DNA of 43,052 bases from Lentisphaeria bacterium. Its GTDB lineage: Bacteria > Verrucomicrobiota > Lentisphaeria > Victivallales > Victivallaceae. Both the position numbers and the translations under genes were made by a program. Positions within the stretch are counted from its first letter, which is position 1. Each line of letters begins with the position of its first letter. The stretch covers positions 1 through 43,052 of the forward strand of contig JAFTIE010000218.1 in NCBI GenBank assembly GCA_017457065.1, read 5' to 3'. Shown here one piece after another: positions 24,677 through 33,481 of the stretch. A model generated the notes under the pieces. It was not told the DNA's origin and searched no databases. It worked only from the letters and a program-made list of their open reading frames with translations.

Positions 24677-25954
24677 TTGAAAACATTGGCTGTATCGCTT
24701 TTCATTTTTGCGGCGTTTTTTCACTCTCTGCAGGGGGAAATACTGAGAAATGCCAAAGGGGTGCCTGTGCGTTACGCCGGGATCTATGCCAAAACTCCTG
24801 TGGATCTTCCTGCGCTGCGGTTCCGGAGCGTCCAGTTCCGTGCCGTCTGGTGTGCTGTGGTGGAAAATCTGGACTTCCCCAAATGTGCCGATGCCGCCCA
24901 ATTCAAAAAGCATTTTTCTTCTGTTTTGCACCTGCTGCGGAAAAACAACTGCAATGTGTTGATCTTCCAGGTGCGTGCCAATGCTGATGCGGTCTACCTT
25001 TCACGCTACAACCCCTTCAGCGCCTGGATCAGCGGCAAGATGGGCGGAACATTGGGGAACTTCGATCCTCTGCCCTATATGGTGAAAGAGTGCCACCGCA
25101 AGGGCATCGAGTTCCACGCCTGGCTCAATCCCTACCGGATCACCGGCAAGACGCCCCTGAGCAAAAAAAGCTACCTGAAAACCCTTCCTGAGCGCCACAT
25201 CGCCCGGCTGCGGAGCGATTTGGTCCTTGCCTCACGGAACCCCGACGGCACAACGGCACTGCAATTCGATCCCGGCAGGGTGGAGGTCATCAACCACATC
25301 CTCCACACAGTGAAGGAGATCATTGAAAAAGCTCCCGTTGATGCCATCCACTTTGACGATTACTTCTACCCTTACAATCCTCTGCCCCCCGGAGCGGATC
25401 AATACTCCTTCAGCCGTTTCAATCCCCGCCGTCTCTCCCTTGAGGATTGGCGCAGAAACAATGTGAATGCCCTTGTCAGTCAGGTTTCCCGCCTCTGCCG
25501 CTCCCGGGGAGTCAGATTCGGCATCAGCCCCTTCGGCATCTGGGGGAACGCCAAAGATGTGAAAGGGGGCTCTCTCACAGGGGGGACACAATCCCGGAGC
25601 GACCTTTATGCCGATTCGCTCCATTGGATCCGGCAGGGATATCTGGACTATATCATCCCCCAGATCTACTGGTCCTTTGACCACCCCAAAGCCGCTTACG
25701 CCGCATTGACCGACTGGTGGATCCGGGTGATGCGCCGTTATCCGGGAACCGCACTCTACATCGGTCACGGACTCTACAAGATCAGCGGCAGGGAGTTTTA
25801 CGATCAGCTGCGCTACAACGCCGTCCACCGGGAGATCGGAGGGGAGGCGCTCTATGCCCTGCGCCATCTGCGTTCTGAAAAGTTTTCCAATGTCCTGAAA
25901 AAATGCTGGCCCCGTCCGGTGCCCGCCGGACTTTATCCACAGAAGGGAAGGTGA
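24677..25954 (+). CDS. Secreted glycosyl-hydrolase-like GHL10 family protein
   Basis: 425 residues from a TTG start. Signal peptide is MKTLAVSLFIFAAFFHSLQG (first codon TTG). The mature protein is a TIM barrel of the GHL10 (YngK/DUF187) family: QFRAVWCAVVENLDFP, NVLIFQVRANADAVYLSRYNPFSAW, IEFHAWLNPYRITGK, AIHFDDYFYPY near residue 225, RFGISPFGIWGN, and YIIPQIYWSFDHPKAAYA. The Asp pair in FDDYFYP and the Trp-rich C-terminal strands match the family. Members act on polysaccharides or peptidoglycan-like substrates; the exact bond is unknown. It is followed 3 bp later by asnB. Confidence 0.85.
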   Translation: MKTLAVSLFIFAAFFHSLQGEILRNAKGVPVRYAGIYAKTPVDLPALRFRSVQFRAVWCAVVENLDFPKCADAAQFKKHFSSVLHLLRKNNCNVLIFQVRANADAVYLSRYNPFSAWISGKMGGTLGNFDPLPYMVKECHRKGIEFHAWLNPYRITGKTPLSKKSYLKTLPERHIARLRSDLVLASRNPDGTTALQFDPGRVEVINHILHTVKEIIEKAPVDAIHFDDYFYPYNPLPPGADQYSFSRFNPRRLSLEDWRRNNVNALVSQVSRLCRSRGVRFGISPFGIWGNAKDVKGGSLTGGTQSRSDLYADSLHWIRQGYLDYIIPQIYWSFDHPKAAYAALTDWWIRVMRRYPGTALYIGHGLYKISGREFYDQLRYNAVHREIGGEALYALRHLRSEKFSNVLKKCWPRPVPAGLYPQKGR

Positions 25955-25957
25955 AAA

Positions 25958-27847
25958 ATGTGCGGGATCGCCGGCATCATCAACAGCCGTGAAAACCATA
26001 ACGGCAGGGAGCTTCTCAACGCCATCTGCGGTGCCATGCGCCACCGGGGACCCGACGGTTACGGGGTCCACGACGCTCCCGGTGTGCTCCTGGGACACCG
26101 CCGTCTGGCGGTCATCGACCTTGAAACAGGGGATCAGCCCCTTTACTCTGAAGACCGGTCCGTCGTGCTGGTCGTCAACGGGGAGATCTACAACTATCAG
26201 GAGCTGAGGAGAGAACTTGAGTCCAAAGGACACATTTTTGGTACCCGTTCAGATTCAGAGGTGCTGATCCACCTTTACGAAGAACAGGGGGAAGGTTTTG
26301 TTTCCCGCCTTGACGGTATGTTTGCCTTTGCCCTCTTTGACAGCAGAAAGAAAAAGCTCTTTCTGGGCAGGGATATCATGGGGAAAAAGCCTCTTTACTA
26401 CTTCTGCTGCGGCAAGGAACTGGTCTTTGCCAGCGAACTGGGAGCGTTGAAGTATCACAGGGATTTCCCCGAAACTTTGGACTGCGATGCTCTTGCGGAT
26501 TACTTTTCTCTGCTCTATATCCCCCAGCCGGGAACGGTCTATAAAGATGTGTTCCATCTGCCCTGTGCCCACATCATGAGCTTTGACTGCACCACGGGGA
26601 AAAAGGAGCTCCGTCCCTACTGGCGTTTGGAGTTCTCTGAGAAAGTGACAGGCTCCCCTGAGGAGCTGGGGGGGGAACTCCGCCGTCTTTTCTTCAAGGC
26701 AGTGGAAAAAAGACTTGTTGCAGATGTGCCCCTCGGCGTCTTTCTCTCAGGAGGGATCGACTCCAACATCACCGCTGCCGCCGCCGCAGAGCTTTCAGGC
26801 GCAAAGGGGTGCAGTGCTTATACGGTGGGATTTGCTGAAAAGTGCTACGATGAACGTTTTCTTGCGGCACAGGGAGCCGCCTTCATCAACGCCCGCTGCG
26901 GCGGGAATTTGCGCCATAAGGTGCAGGAAGTGGAGACATTGGACTTTTCACTTGTTGAAGAGCTGGTCCGTCATTGCGGACAGCCTTATGCCGACAGCTC
27001 CATACTGCCCACGGCGCTTCTGAGTCACTTCGCCCGGCAGGAGCTCACCGTTGCCCTTTCAGGGGACGGTGCCGACGAACTTTTCGGCGGATATGAACGT
27101 TATCTTGCCATGGCAATGGCGGAAAAATTCACCCGGATACCCGTTTTTTTGAGAAAAAGCGCTCTGAAAACCCTCTCTCTCTTTCCCGAAGGGGGCGAGA
27201 GAACTTTTGCCGGACGTCTGCGCCGTTTTCTCAAAATCAGCTGTGTTCGTTTTGATGAGCGTTACTTTGCCATCCTTGACCGCTGCCCGGAAACACTGCG
27301 GCAGAGGCTTTTTACGCCTGAGTTCAGAAGTGCCCTGAGTGCTTCAGGATCTGAAAGGTTCCGCCGTCACTGCGGAATGCTCACGACGCCATGCAGGGGG
27401 GAGATCTACTCTGAGATGGATATACACTCCTATCTGGGGGGGGATATCCTGGTCAAGGCGGATATCAGTTCCATGGCAAGCGCCCTTGAAGTGCGCTCGC
27501 CCTTCCTTGACCGGCAGGTGGCGGAGTTTGCCGCCGCACTCCCCTGGGAAATGAAACTCAAGGGCAGAGAGCGCAAAAGTCTGCTCAGACACGCCTTTGG
27601 AGATATGATCTCCCCTGAGGTGCTCCACGCTCCCAAGAAGGGGTTCGGCGTTCCCGTGGCGCATCTGCTGCGTACCAAATGGCGCCGCCCCGCAGAAGAG
27701 CTGCTTTTTGAAGGAGCGCTCCCCGGTTCCTCCTTCCTGCGTCCCGACACAGTGAGAACTCTCTGGCAGGAACACCAGTCCGGCAGAAAAGACAACAGTT
27801 ACTCCCTCTGGAGTTTTTTGATCTTCGCCCTCTTCCTGCGCAGGTGA
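25958..27847 (+). CDS. asnB: Asparagine synthetase (glutamine-hydrolysing)
   Basis: A 629-residue protein. Cys2 of MCGIAGIIN is the class II glutaminase nucleophile (domain about 1-200, with RHRGPDGYG and NGEIYNYQELR). The synthetase domain follows, with PP-loop FLSGGIDSN near residue 260 and ALSGDGADELFGGYERY near 365. It amidates Asp (or a related acid in biosynthetic clusters) with Gln and ATP. The C terminus has RSPFLDRQVAEFAAALP and APKKGFGVPV, typical of AsnB. It is adjacent to GHL10 with a 3-bp gap, so probably co-transcribed. Length and motifs are canonical. Confidence 0.93.
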   Translation: MCGIAGIINSRENHNGRELLNAICGAMRHRGPDGYGVHDAPGVLLGHRRLAVIDLETGDQPLYSEDRSVVLVVNGEIYNYQELRRELESKGHIFGTRSDSEVLIHLYEEQGEGFVSRLDGMFAFALFDSRKKKLFLGRDIMGKKPLYYFCCGKELVFASELGALKYHRDFPETLDCDALADYFSLLYIPQPGTVYKDVFHLPCAHIMSFDCTTGKKELRPYWRLEFSEKVTGSPEELGGELRRLFFKAVEKRLVADVPLGVFLSGGIDSNITAAAAAELSGAKGCSAYTVGFAEKCYDERFLAAQGAAFINARCGGNLRHKVQEVETLDFSLVEELVRHCGQPYADSSILPTALLSHFARQELTVALSGDGADELFGGYERYLAMAMAEKFTRIPVFLRKSALKTLSLFPEGGERTFAGRLRRFLKISCVRFDERYFAILDRCPETLRQRLFTPEFRSALSASGSERFRRHCGMLTTPCRGEIYSEMDIHSYLGGDILVKADISSMASALEVRSPFLDRQVAEFAAALPWEMKLKGRERKSLLRHAFGDMISPEVLHAPKKGFGVPVAHLLRTKWRRPAEELLFEGALPGSSFLRPDTVRTLWQEHQSGRKDNSYSLWSFLIFALFLRR

Positions 27848-27871
27848 GCAAAAAAGCTGTTTAAACGAAAA

Positions 27872-27910
27872 GGGCTGCAGCTCACCTTTTTCAAGGTTTT
27901 GCAGCAGCCC
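27872..27910 (-). terminator. Terminator between convergent asnB and Gfo/Idh genes
   Basis: GGGCTGC (27872-27878) pairs with GCAGCCC (27904-27910), with an inner stem ACCTT/AAGGT. On the minus strand the stem is followed by TTTTCG, so it serves the minus-strand gene best; asnB ends 25 bp away. Confidence 0.65.
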
Positions 27911-27931
27911 CCTGTTTGGGAAAACTGTTTT

Positions 27932-29074
27932 TCAGAGCTGCTTCAGAGGCAGCCAGGCACCGTTCTGTTTGGAACTTGCCACAACAGTTTCAATAAAATT
28001 CATACCTCTGACACCGGTCTCTTCATTGGGGAAGAGTCCGGCATAGGGACGGTTTTCCATCTTTGCAGCAATGGCGGCGGCAAAGTCGGTGTAGATGTTG
28101 GCAAAGGCTTCGATGAATCCTTCGGGGTGTCCCGCAGGGAGACGGAGCAGACCTTTGACGCTCTCATCCAGTTCCGCCCAGCCCCTGCGGAGCGTTTTCA
28201 TGGCGGTGTCGTTGGTCTTGAGGAGCAGATTTTCAGGCTCCTGCTGGGACCATTCGAGGCATCCTTCAGAACCGTAGACTCTGAGCTTGAACTGGTTTTC
28301 TTCGCCGCAGGCGACTTCGCTCAATTCAATGACACCCTTGGCGCCCTTGTCAAAGCGCAGCATGATGGTGGCATCGTCATCCAGTTCACGTCCTTCCACA
28401 AAGGTGGCAAGATCAGCTGAAAGTTCGGTGATCTTCAAGCCGGTGGTAAACTCAATGAGCTGCTCGGCATGGGTGCCGATATCCCCCACACAGGCGGCGG
28501 CGCCGGACATCTTGGATTTGACACGCCAGGTGGCTTGTTTGCCCGCATTGGGGGCGGCGAGCCATCCCAGATCGTAGGTCGCCACGATCTTTCTGAGATC
28601 ACCCAGAACGCCGTCAGCGATCATCTTGCGCATCTGGCGCACCATGGGATAGGCGGAGTAGTTGTGCATCAGAGCGAAAAGGAGTCCTGTTTCCTGCACC
28701 TTGGCACGGAGCTTGAGAGCTTCGTCCAGAGAGAGGGTCATGGGTTTTTCGCAGAGCACATGGAACCCGTGTTCCAAAGCAGCCATGGCAATGGGGAAAT
28801 GGGTGGAGTTGGGGGTGGTGACCGCCACAAAGTCCATTCTTTCGCCCTCAGGGAGAGTTGCTTCTTTTGCGAACATCTCCATATAGGTGTCATAGCACTT
28901 TTCCACGGGGATGAAAAGTTCATCCGCCATGGTTTTGTTGGCTTCGGGATCGGTACAGAATGATCCGCAAACCAGTTCGATCTTCCCGTCAAGACGGGAG
29001 GCTGCCCGGTGGACGCCGCCGATAAAAGCGCCGGGTCCGCCGCCGACCATACCCATTCTGATCCTGCGTTTCAT
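27932..29074 (-). CDS. Gfo/Idh/MocA family oxidoreductase
   Basis: A 380-residue cytoplasmic NAD(P)-dependent sugar dehydrogenase-type protein. The Rossmann dinucleotide motif is MGMVGGGPGAFIGGVHRAA (residues 7-25). The conserved CEKPMTLSLDEA has Lys110 of the EKP triad. The C-terminal beta sheet domain contains AACVGDIGTHAEQLIEF, and GTHA is the usual active-site histidine region. These enzymes oxidise or epimerise sugars, inositols or sugar acids. It lies 8 bp downstream of the xylose-isomerase-like gene in the same operon, so both probably act on the same sugar. Confidence 0.9.
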   Translation of the reverse strand: MKRRIRMGMVGGGPGAFIGGVHRAASRLDGKIELVCGSFCTDPEANKTMADELFIPVEKCYDTYMEMFAKEATLPEGERMDFVAVTTPNSTHFPIAMAALEHGFHVLCEKPMTLSLDEALKLRAKVQETGLLFALMHNYSAYPMVRQMRKMIADGVLGDLRKIVATYDLGWLAAPNAGKQATWRVKSKMSGAAACVGDIGTHAEQLIEFTTGLKITELSADLATFVEGRELDDDATIMLRFDKGAKGVIELSEVACGEENQFKLRVYGSEGCLEWSQQEPENLLLKTNDTAMKTLRRGWAELDESVKGLLRLPAGHPEGFIEAFANIYTDFAAAIAAKMENRPYAGLFPNEETGVRGMNFIETVVASSKQNGAWLPLKQL

Positions 29075-29082
29075 GATCTTAC

Positions 29083-30117
29083 TCAGCCTTTCAGCATGGC
29101 GTTGAGGATGTAGTAGTTCAGCTCTTCGTAGTCACGTTCAGCGATCATCTGATCCATGACCTTGTCGTCCAGAGAGCGGGAGATCTCAAGAAGCTTCATA
29201 AAGATGCGGCGGCTGTATTCCAGATGTTTCATATCCACACCGGATTTCTGGGTGCGCATGACTTTGACGTCAAGACCGACCCATTCGCCGTTGTTTCCGA
29301 AACCGTGACGGTCGAGGACACGGACCTGATTCAGAGCGCGGCGGGGATCCACGGCGCCGAAGGTCAGATCCTGGTCGAACTTCAAACTGTTCTGGTCGTT
29401 GAGGTGGACGCTCCACAGTTTCTTGTGCGCCAGAGCAAAGCCCATTTCATCGGAGGGTGAAAGATTGGCAAGGAGCGCATGTGCCGTCTCAATGAGACAG
29501 CCCACACGGGAGGGATCACTGGTCATAAGTCCCATGGCGATGGCGTGACCGATGGTGGGGATATAGGTGTGATCCATGGGTTCGTTGGGCTTGGATTCGA
29601 TCATCACACGGATGTTCTTGTCATAGTCCAGCATCATCTGCAGAGCATCTGCGATGCGCTCAGTGGCGACCACAGGGTCTTTGGCTTCACGGATATAGGT
29701 ACCTTCACGGGCAAGCCACAGCACGATGTTACGGGTCCCCAGAGCATTGGCGATATCGATGGTGCGTTTGGTGCGTTCCAGAGCATATTCCCGGCATTTG
29801 GGGCAGTTGTTGGTGTATCCGCCGTCGATGGTCTCGGGGGCGAACCACATACGGGGAGCCACAAACTCAGCGGTCAGACCGTGATCGTCCAGGACCTTCT
29901 TCAGTTCAGTGGCTTCTTTGATGATCTGATCGGGAGTCAGATCTGCCATGTTGGGCACAGCATCATCATCGTGGAACTGGATACCGTCAAAGCCCATCTT
30001 CTTGTAGGACTCCAGCTTCTTGTTGAAGGGGATGGTGTTGCGGACTTCAGGACCGAAAGGGTCAGCTCCTTCGTGGATGTTCCACGGACCGAAAGAAAAA
30101 CGGAATGTTCCCTGCAT
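29083..30117 (-). CDS. Xylose-isomerase-like TIM-barrel sugar isomerase
   Basis: A 344-residue protein. FRFSFGPWNIHEGADPFGP, KKMGFDGIQFHDDD, NIVLWLAREGTY, MIESKPNEPMDHTY and HLNDQNSLKFDQDLTFG follow the order of metal and substrate sites in xylose isomerase (FxxW, FHDxD, WxxREG, ExKPxEP, NDQ). It is shorter than typical XylA (about 390-440), so the true substrate may be another aldose. AAAGGAG lies 8 bp before the ATG. It is transcribed divergently from an AraC-family regulator. Confidence 0.82.
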   Translation of the reverse strand: MQGTFRFSFGPWNIHEGADPFGPEVRNTIPFNKKLESYKKMGFDGIQFHDDDAVPNMADLTPDQIIKEATELKKVLDDHGLTAEFVAPRMWFAPETIDGGYTNNCPKCREYALERTKRTIDIANALGTRNIVLWLAREGTYIREAKDPVVATERIADALQMMLDYDKNIRVMIESKPNEPMDHTYIPTIGHAIAMGLMTSDPSRVGCLIETAHALLANLSPSDEMGFALAHKKLWSVHLNDQNSLKFDQDLTFGAVDPRRALNQVRVLDRHGFGNNGEWVGLDVKVMRTQKSGVDMKHLEYSRRIFMKLLEISRSLDDKVMDQMIAERDYEELNYYILNAMLKG

Positions 30118-30148
30118 GATTTCAACTCCTTTGCTTTGTTTTGAGGAA

Positions 30149-30177
30149 ATAATGGGATTTTGTAAGAACTATTTCAA
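30149..30177 (-). promoter_or_regulatory. Promoter candidate for the isomerase-oxidoreductase operon
   Basis: On the minus strand: TTGAAA (30172-30177), 17-bp spacer, CATTAT (30149-30154). It lies back to back with the AraC-gene promoter, with only 9 bp between the two -35 boxes, so one bound regulator could affect both. Confidence 0.55.
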
Positions 30178-30186
30178 ATATACCTC

Positions 30187-30215
30187 TTGAAAAGTCAAAA
30201 AACCTTGATTATATT
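30187..30215 (+). promoter_or_regulatory. Promoter candidate for the AraC-family regulator
   Basis: TTGAAA (30187-30192), 17-bp spacer, TATATT (30210-30215), 39 bp before ATG 30255. Confidence 0.6.
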
Positions 30216-30254
30216 ATGAATTGATAGCACAATCTTACGATTTGAAGGAGCATT

Positions 30255-31142
30255 ATGAAAACCGTCATCGCCAACCGTTCGGATTTCTTCCCTGAGGACG
30301 GGTGCCCCGTGGCACTGAGGACCATCCAGGGGGATCAGCACATCCAGCACGAAGGCGACCTGACCGACATCCGCCATACGCACGATTTTTCGGAGCTCAT
30401 CATCATCACTGCCGGTGACGGTACACACTGGATCAACGGCGAAAGTTACTGTGTCCGTGCCGGGGATATCTTTCTCATTCAGGGCAACACGGAGCACTAC
30501 TTTGAAAAAAGGTGCCGTCTGGGGATGTTCAACATCATGTTTGACGACTCCTACTTGAGAGAACATCTGCGGAGCTTGCGCAGTCTTCCGGGGTTCAACG
30601 CCTTCTTCCTTTTTGAACCCACCTACCGCCGCAGTCATAAATTCAAAAGCCATCTCCACATTTCTCCTGAAGCCATGCGCCCATTGATGACTCTGCTGCA
30701 GAACATGGCGGAAGAAGCTTCGCAACAGCGTCCGGGGCGGGATCTGCTGCTTCTTGCCAAAGCTCTGGAAATATTCGTATTCATTTCAAGAGAGTACACC
30801 AGAGAACACAATCCCATGGTGACCACCCTCTGCCGTCTGGGGGATGTTATCAGTATGCTTGAAAACAACTACACCGAGCACTGGACCATCTCACGGATCT
30901 CACGCATCGCTTCCATGGCGCCCAGCACTCTGCTGCCTGTGTTCCGCAAGGTGACGGGGTACTCCCCCATAGATTATCTGATCCAGCTCCGCCTTGCCAA
31001 AGGGGCGGAACTTTTGTTGAAAACGGAAATGGCTGTCTCTGAGATCGCTTTGAAGTGCGGGTTCCCCGACTCAAACTACTTCTCACGGCAGTTCCGCAAA
31101 CGTTACAATCTGTCGCCCAAAGAGTATCGGGCGCAGCAGTAA
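30255..31142 (+). CDS. AraC-family transcriptional regulator
   Basis: A 295-residue protein. The N-terminal cupin-type sensor (about 35-90) has HDFSELIIITAGDGTHWINGE and AGDIFLIQGNTEHYF. The C-terminal DNA-binding domain (about 195-295) has two helix-turn-helices: WTISRISRIASMAPSTLLPVFRKVTGYSP and ALKCGFPDSNYFSRQFRKRYNLSPKEYR, the AraC signature. It probably senses a sugar and controls the divergent isomerase/Gfo-Idh operon and perhaps the downstream epimerase gene, which begins 28 bp after its stop. GAAGGAG gives a strong ribosome-binding site. Confidence 0.92.
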   Translation: MKTVIANRSDFFPEDGCPVALRTIQGDQHIQHEGDLTDIRHTHDFSELIIITAGDGTHWINGESYCVRAGDIFLIQGNTEHYFEKRCRLGMFNIMFDDSYLREHLRSLRSLPGFNAFFLFEPTYRRSHKFKSHLHISPEAMRPLMTLLQNMAEEASQQRPGRDLLLLAKALEIFVFISREYTREHNPMVTTLCRLGDVISMLENNYTEHWTISRISRIASMAPSTLLPVFRKVTGYSPIDYLIQLRLAKGAELLLKTEMAVSEIALKCGFPDSNYFSRQFRKRYNLSPKEYRAQQ

Positions 31143-31170
31143 TAAATCTTAATGAAAGGCTGATTCTTTT

Positions 31171-31956
31171 ATGAAAACAATTGAACTTGTCCATTTCATC
31201 GAGTGGAAGAAGATCCCCGATGAAGAAGTTGAAAAGACCATGGAGCAGGCTGCTTCATGGGGAGTAGACTCTCTGGTCGCCCACCCCTGCTGGGGCATGA
31301 AAGATGAAAGCGCTCCCGGATACTTTGAGAAGTGCGCCAGACTGCTCAAAAAGTACGGATTCAAAACCCCTGCCTGCCATGCTTACTGGGGCAAAGAAAA
31401 TGACATTTCTCCTGCGGATCCTGCGGCACTTGAGACCATCGTTCCCCGGCATGCAGCTTTTCTGGAAAAACTTTCCACCATCGGCGTCAGAAGCTACACC
31501 ATGCACATCGCCATGGAGTCCGACGGTTCGACACCGTGGAAAACCATCGCTCAGGCGGTGGAGTCTCTGCTCCCTGCGGCACGGAGAGCCAATATCATCC
31601 TCGCTCTGGAAAACGGACACGAAAACTGCGCCGAACAGAAACGTCTGGCAGAGTTCGTTTCATCTTACCGTGACCCCTTTCTGGGGGTCTGTTACGACAC
31701 GGGCCACGCCCACTGTTACGGAGACAGAGAGTGGAAACGCACTCTTGATATCCTTGCCCCCCACATCGTCACTTGCCATCTTCATGACAACAACGGAACC
31801 TTTGACGACCACAATCCCCCCGGTGAAGGCACTATCAACTGGGGGGAAATGAGCAGTGCTTTGAAACAGCTCCCCCGCCTGCTCCACGCTGAGACCGAAT
31901 CGGGCAACTGGGGCAGGGAGTCCTGGGAAAAGTTCGTTGAGATGTGGAACAGCTGA
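31171..31956 (+). CDS. Sugar phosphate isomerase/epimerase (AP endonuclease-like TIM barrel)
   Basis: A 261-residue protein of the xylose isomerase-like TIM-barrel superfamily: ELVHFIEWKKIPDEEVEKTM, GVDSLVAHPCWG, NIILALENGHENC (metal Glu), VCYDTGHAHCYGD (Asp/His), VTCHLHDNNGTFDDHNPPGEG (His/Asp) and LLHAETESG (Glu). The metal-ligand set is complete. It interconverts sugar or polyol epimers in the cytoplasm; the substrate is unknown. It is probably co-transcribed with the AraC gene. Its stop is 3 bp from the stop of the convergent phosphoesterase gene, within a small palindrome (GCTGAA/TTCAGC). Confidence 0.85.
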   Translation: MKTIELVHFIEWKKIPDEEVEKTMEQAASWGVDSLVAHPCWGMKDESAPGYFEKCARLLKKYGFKTPACHAYWGKENDISPADPAALETIVPRHAAFLEKLSTIGVRSYTMHIAMESDGSTPWKTIAQAVESLLPAARRANIILALENGHENCAEQKRLAEFVSSYRDPFLGVCYDTGHAHCYGDREWKRTLDILAPHIVTCHLHDNNGTFDDHNPPGEGTINWGEMSSALKQLPRLLHAETESGNWGRESWEKFVEMWNS

Positions 31957-31959
31957 ATT

Positions 31960-33285
31960 TCAGCGGAGCGAACTGCTTAAAAAAGAGATGACCGCTTCTC
32001 TTTCGACGATCCCTGTGTGGTGCCAGCGGGGGAGTTTTTCGTAAAGTATGCGCCGCAGAACAGGGGAACTCACCATCATATAGGAACTGACGGTCAAAGT
32101 GATCCGGGGAGGCGCCTTCAAAACTCCCCGGTGCCATGAAAACCCGGAAAAGCCGATGATCTTTTTGAACTTTGGGGCGTTCTTTTGCAGATCCTCAAGA
32201 AGTGCTTTCAGTTCGCCCCGGGTCACGGTCACAGTGCAAAGGGTGGTCCGGTAGGGCATGAGACGGAAAAGATCCCTGTATTGTCTGTAATGGGCACTTT
32301 TCCCGTGGGGGATATTTGCCGAAAAGAGCGCTCCTTGAGTTTTTCCGGCAAGGCGCAAAGCTGCGGCACCCAGACGGGGAAAGTTCCTTGCGCTCAGATC
32401 ACCTCTGCGGCAGACGGGGCGGTATATGAAGGGATAAAAGGGCTTGACGGCGTTTTTTCTCAAGGTTTCGATGTCAGAATCTTTCCTGCCGGGAACGCCC
32501 CGGAGCAAGGTGGACTCCACCTTTTCAACTTCAAGACTCCTGTCGTTGTATTGAAGTGTCACCAGCGCCGCAGAACTACCGTATGCGCCCGGCTGGACCA
32601 TGTAAACAGTGCCGTTCCGGGAACCTGAGTGTTCCTGATGTGAGTGGGCGCCTATAACAAGGTCGATGCCGCGGATGTTCCTGAGAAGTTTTTTTGCGCT
32701 GAAACTGCCTTCTTCAACGCCGTTGTGCCAGAGAAGGATGGTGAAGTGGACCTTTTCCTCTTTCAACGCCTTGAGCTGTGCCCGGAGTACCTTTTCCCAG
32801 TGTTCAAAAACGGGACCTTCTGCCAGAGGCAGATGACGGCGGCTGATATTGGGTTCAGTCAGACCGATGACCCCCACACGGAATCTGCCTTTGGTGACGA
32901 TCTTCCGGGGGACCCCAGCGGCACTGCCCCAGCGCCAGTCGCCCCCCAGGGTGACGCCTTTGAAATCCCTGCAGCGCTGTGCAAGATCCTTCTGCGGCAG
33001 GTCGAAGTCATGGTTTCCGGGGACCATGAAGTCATATTTAAGCAGATTCAAGGCGGCGATCATGGCTCTGCCCCCATCCAGTTCCGCCGGCAGATTTCCC
33101 CCTGTCAGGTCTCCTGCGTCAAGGAGCAGATCAGGCGCCGCACGGCGGAGCTGAACTGCCAGAAGAGAGAGATTATGCAGATTCCCGTGAAGATCCGCCG
33201 TTGCAGCGATGCGGAACTCTCCGCCATGGAGCACGCACAGAAGAAAAACAAAAATGAAAAGAGCCGATTTCAACCTTGTACACAT
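31960..33285 (-). CDS. Secreted 5'-nucleotidase/UshA-type metallophosphoesterase
   Basis: 441 residues from ATG 33285, chosen because GGAGG (33293-33297) precedes it and a signal peptide follows (LKSALFIFVFLLCVLHGG); a longer in-frame start at 33369 has neither. Metallophosphoesterase motifs in order: ATADLHGNLHN, LLDAGDLTGG, MVPGNHDFDLP, ILLWHNGVEEG and IGAHSHQEHSG. The C-terminal 5'-nucleotidase domain (about 280-441) includes FSANIPHGKSAHYRQYRDLFRLMPY and TVTRGELKALL. It releases phosphate from nucleotides or related esters outside the cytoplasm. It is a single gene, convergent with the epimerase and divergent from the DegT gene. Confidence 0.88.
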   Translation of the reverse strand: MCTRLKSALFIFVFLLCVLHGGEFRIAATADLHGNLHNLSLLAVQLRRAAPDLLLDAGDLTGGNLPAELDGGRAMIAALNLLKYDFMVPGNHDFDLPQKDLAQRCRDFKGVTLGGDWRWGSAAGVPRKIVTKGRFRVGVIGLTEPNISRRHLPLAEGPVFEHWEKVLRAQLKALKEEKVHFTILLWHNGVEEGSFSAKKLLRNIRGIDLVIGAHSHQEHSGSRNGTVYMVQPGAYGSSAALVTLQYNDRSLEVEKVESTLLRGVPGRKDSDIETLRKNAVKPFYPFIYRPVCRRGDLSARNFPRLGAAALRLAGKTQGALFSANIPHGKSAHYRQYRDLFRLMPYRTTLCTVTVTRGELKALLEDLQKNAPKFKKIIGFSGFSWHRGVLKAPPRITLTVSSYMMVSSPVLRRILYEKLPRWHHTGIVEREAVISFLSSSLR

Positions 33286-33404
33286 CTGAAAACCTCCATA
33301 TTTCAACCCTAATATAACACCGGTGCGGAAAAATTCAACAGAAGCTGCGGAAAATTTTTTTGTGTTCAATCTCTGTTTTTGATAACTTTTCTATGAATTT
33401 ACTA

Positions 33405-33433
33405 TTGAATTAGACGCTTTTTTGTTGTATGGT
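33405..33433 (+). promoter_or_regulatory. Promoter candidate for the DegT aminotransferase operon
   Basis: TTGAAT (33405-33410), 17-bp spacer, TATGGT (33428-33433), 48 bp before ATG 33482. It argues against the upstream in-frame start at 33422, which would lie inside the promoter. The 33286-33481 gap holds nothing else recognised. Confidence 0.6.
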
Positions 33434-33481
33434 AAAAAAAGAGTAAACCATACATTCATGATATTAAGGAAAGTGCATAAG

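Noticed and set aside
24420-24680. 86-residue reading frame between the MITE pair and the GHL10 gene
   Set aside because: It has no ribosome-binding site, starts inside a MITE end, and the Cys/Ser/Leu composition is typical of non-coding frames.
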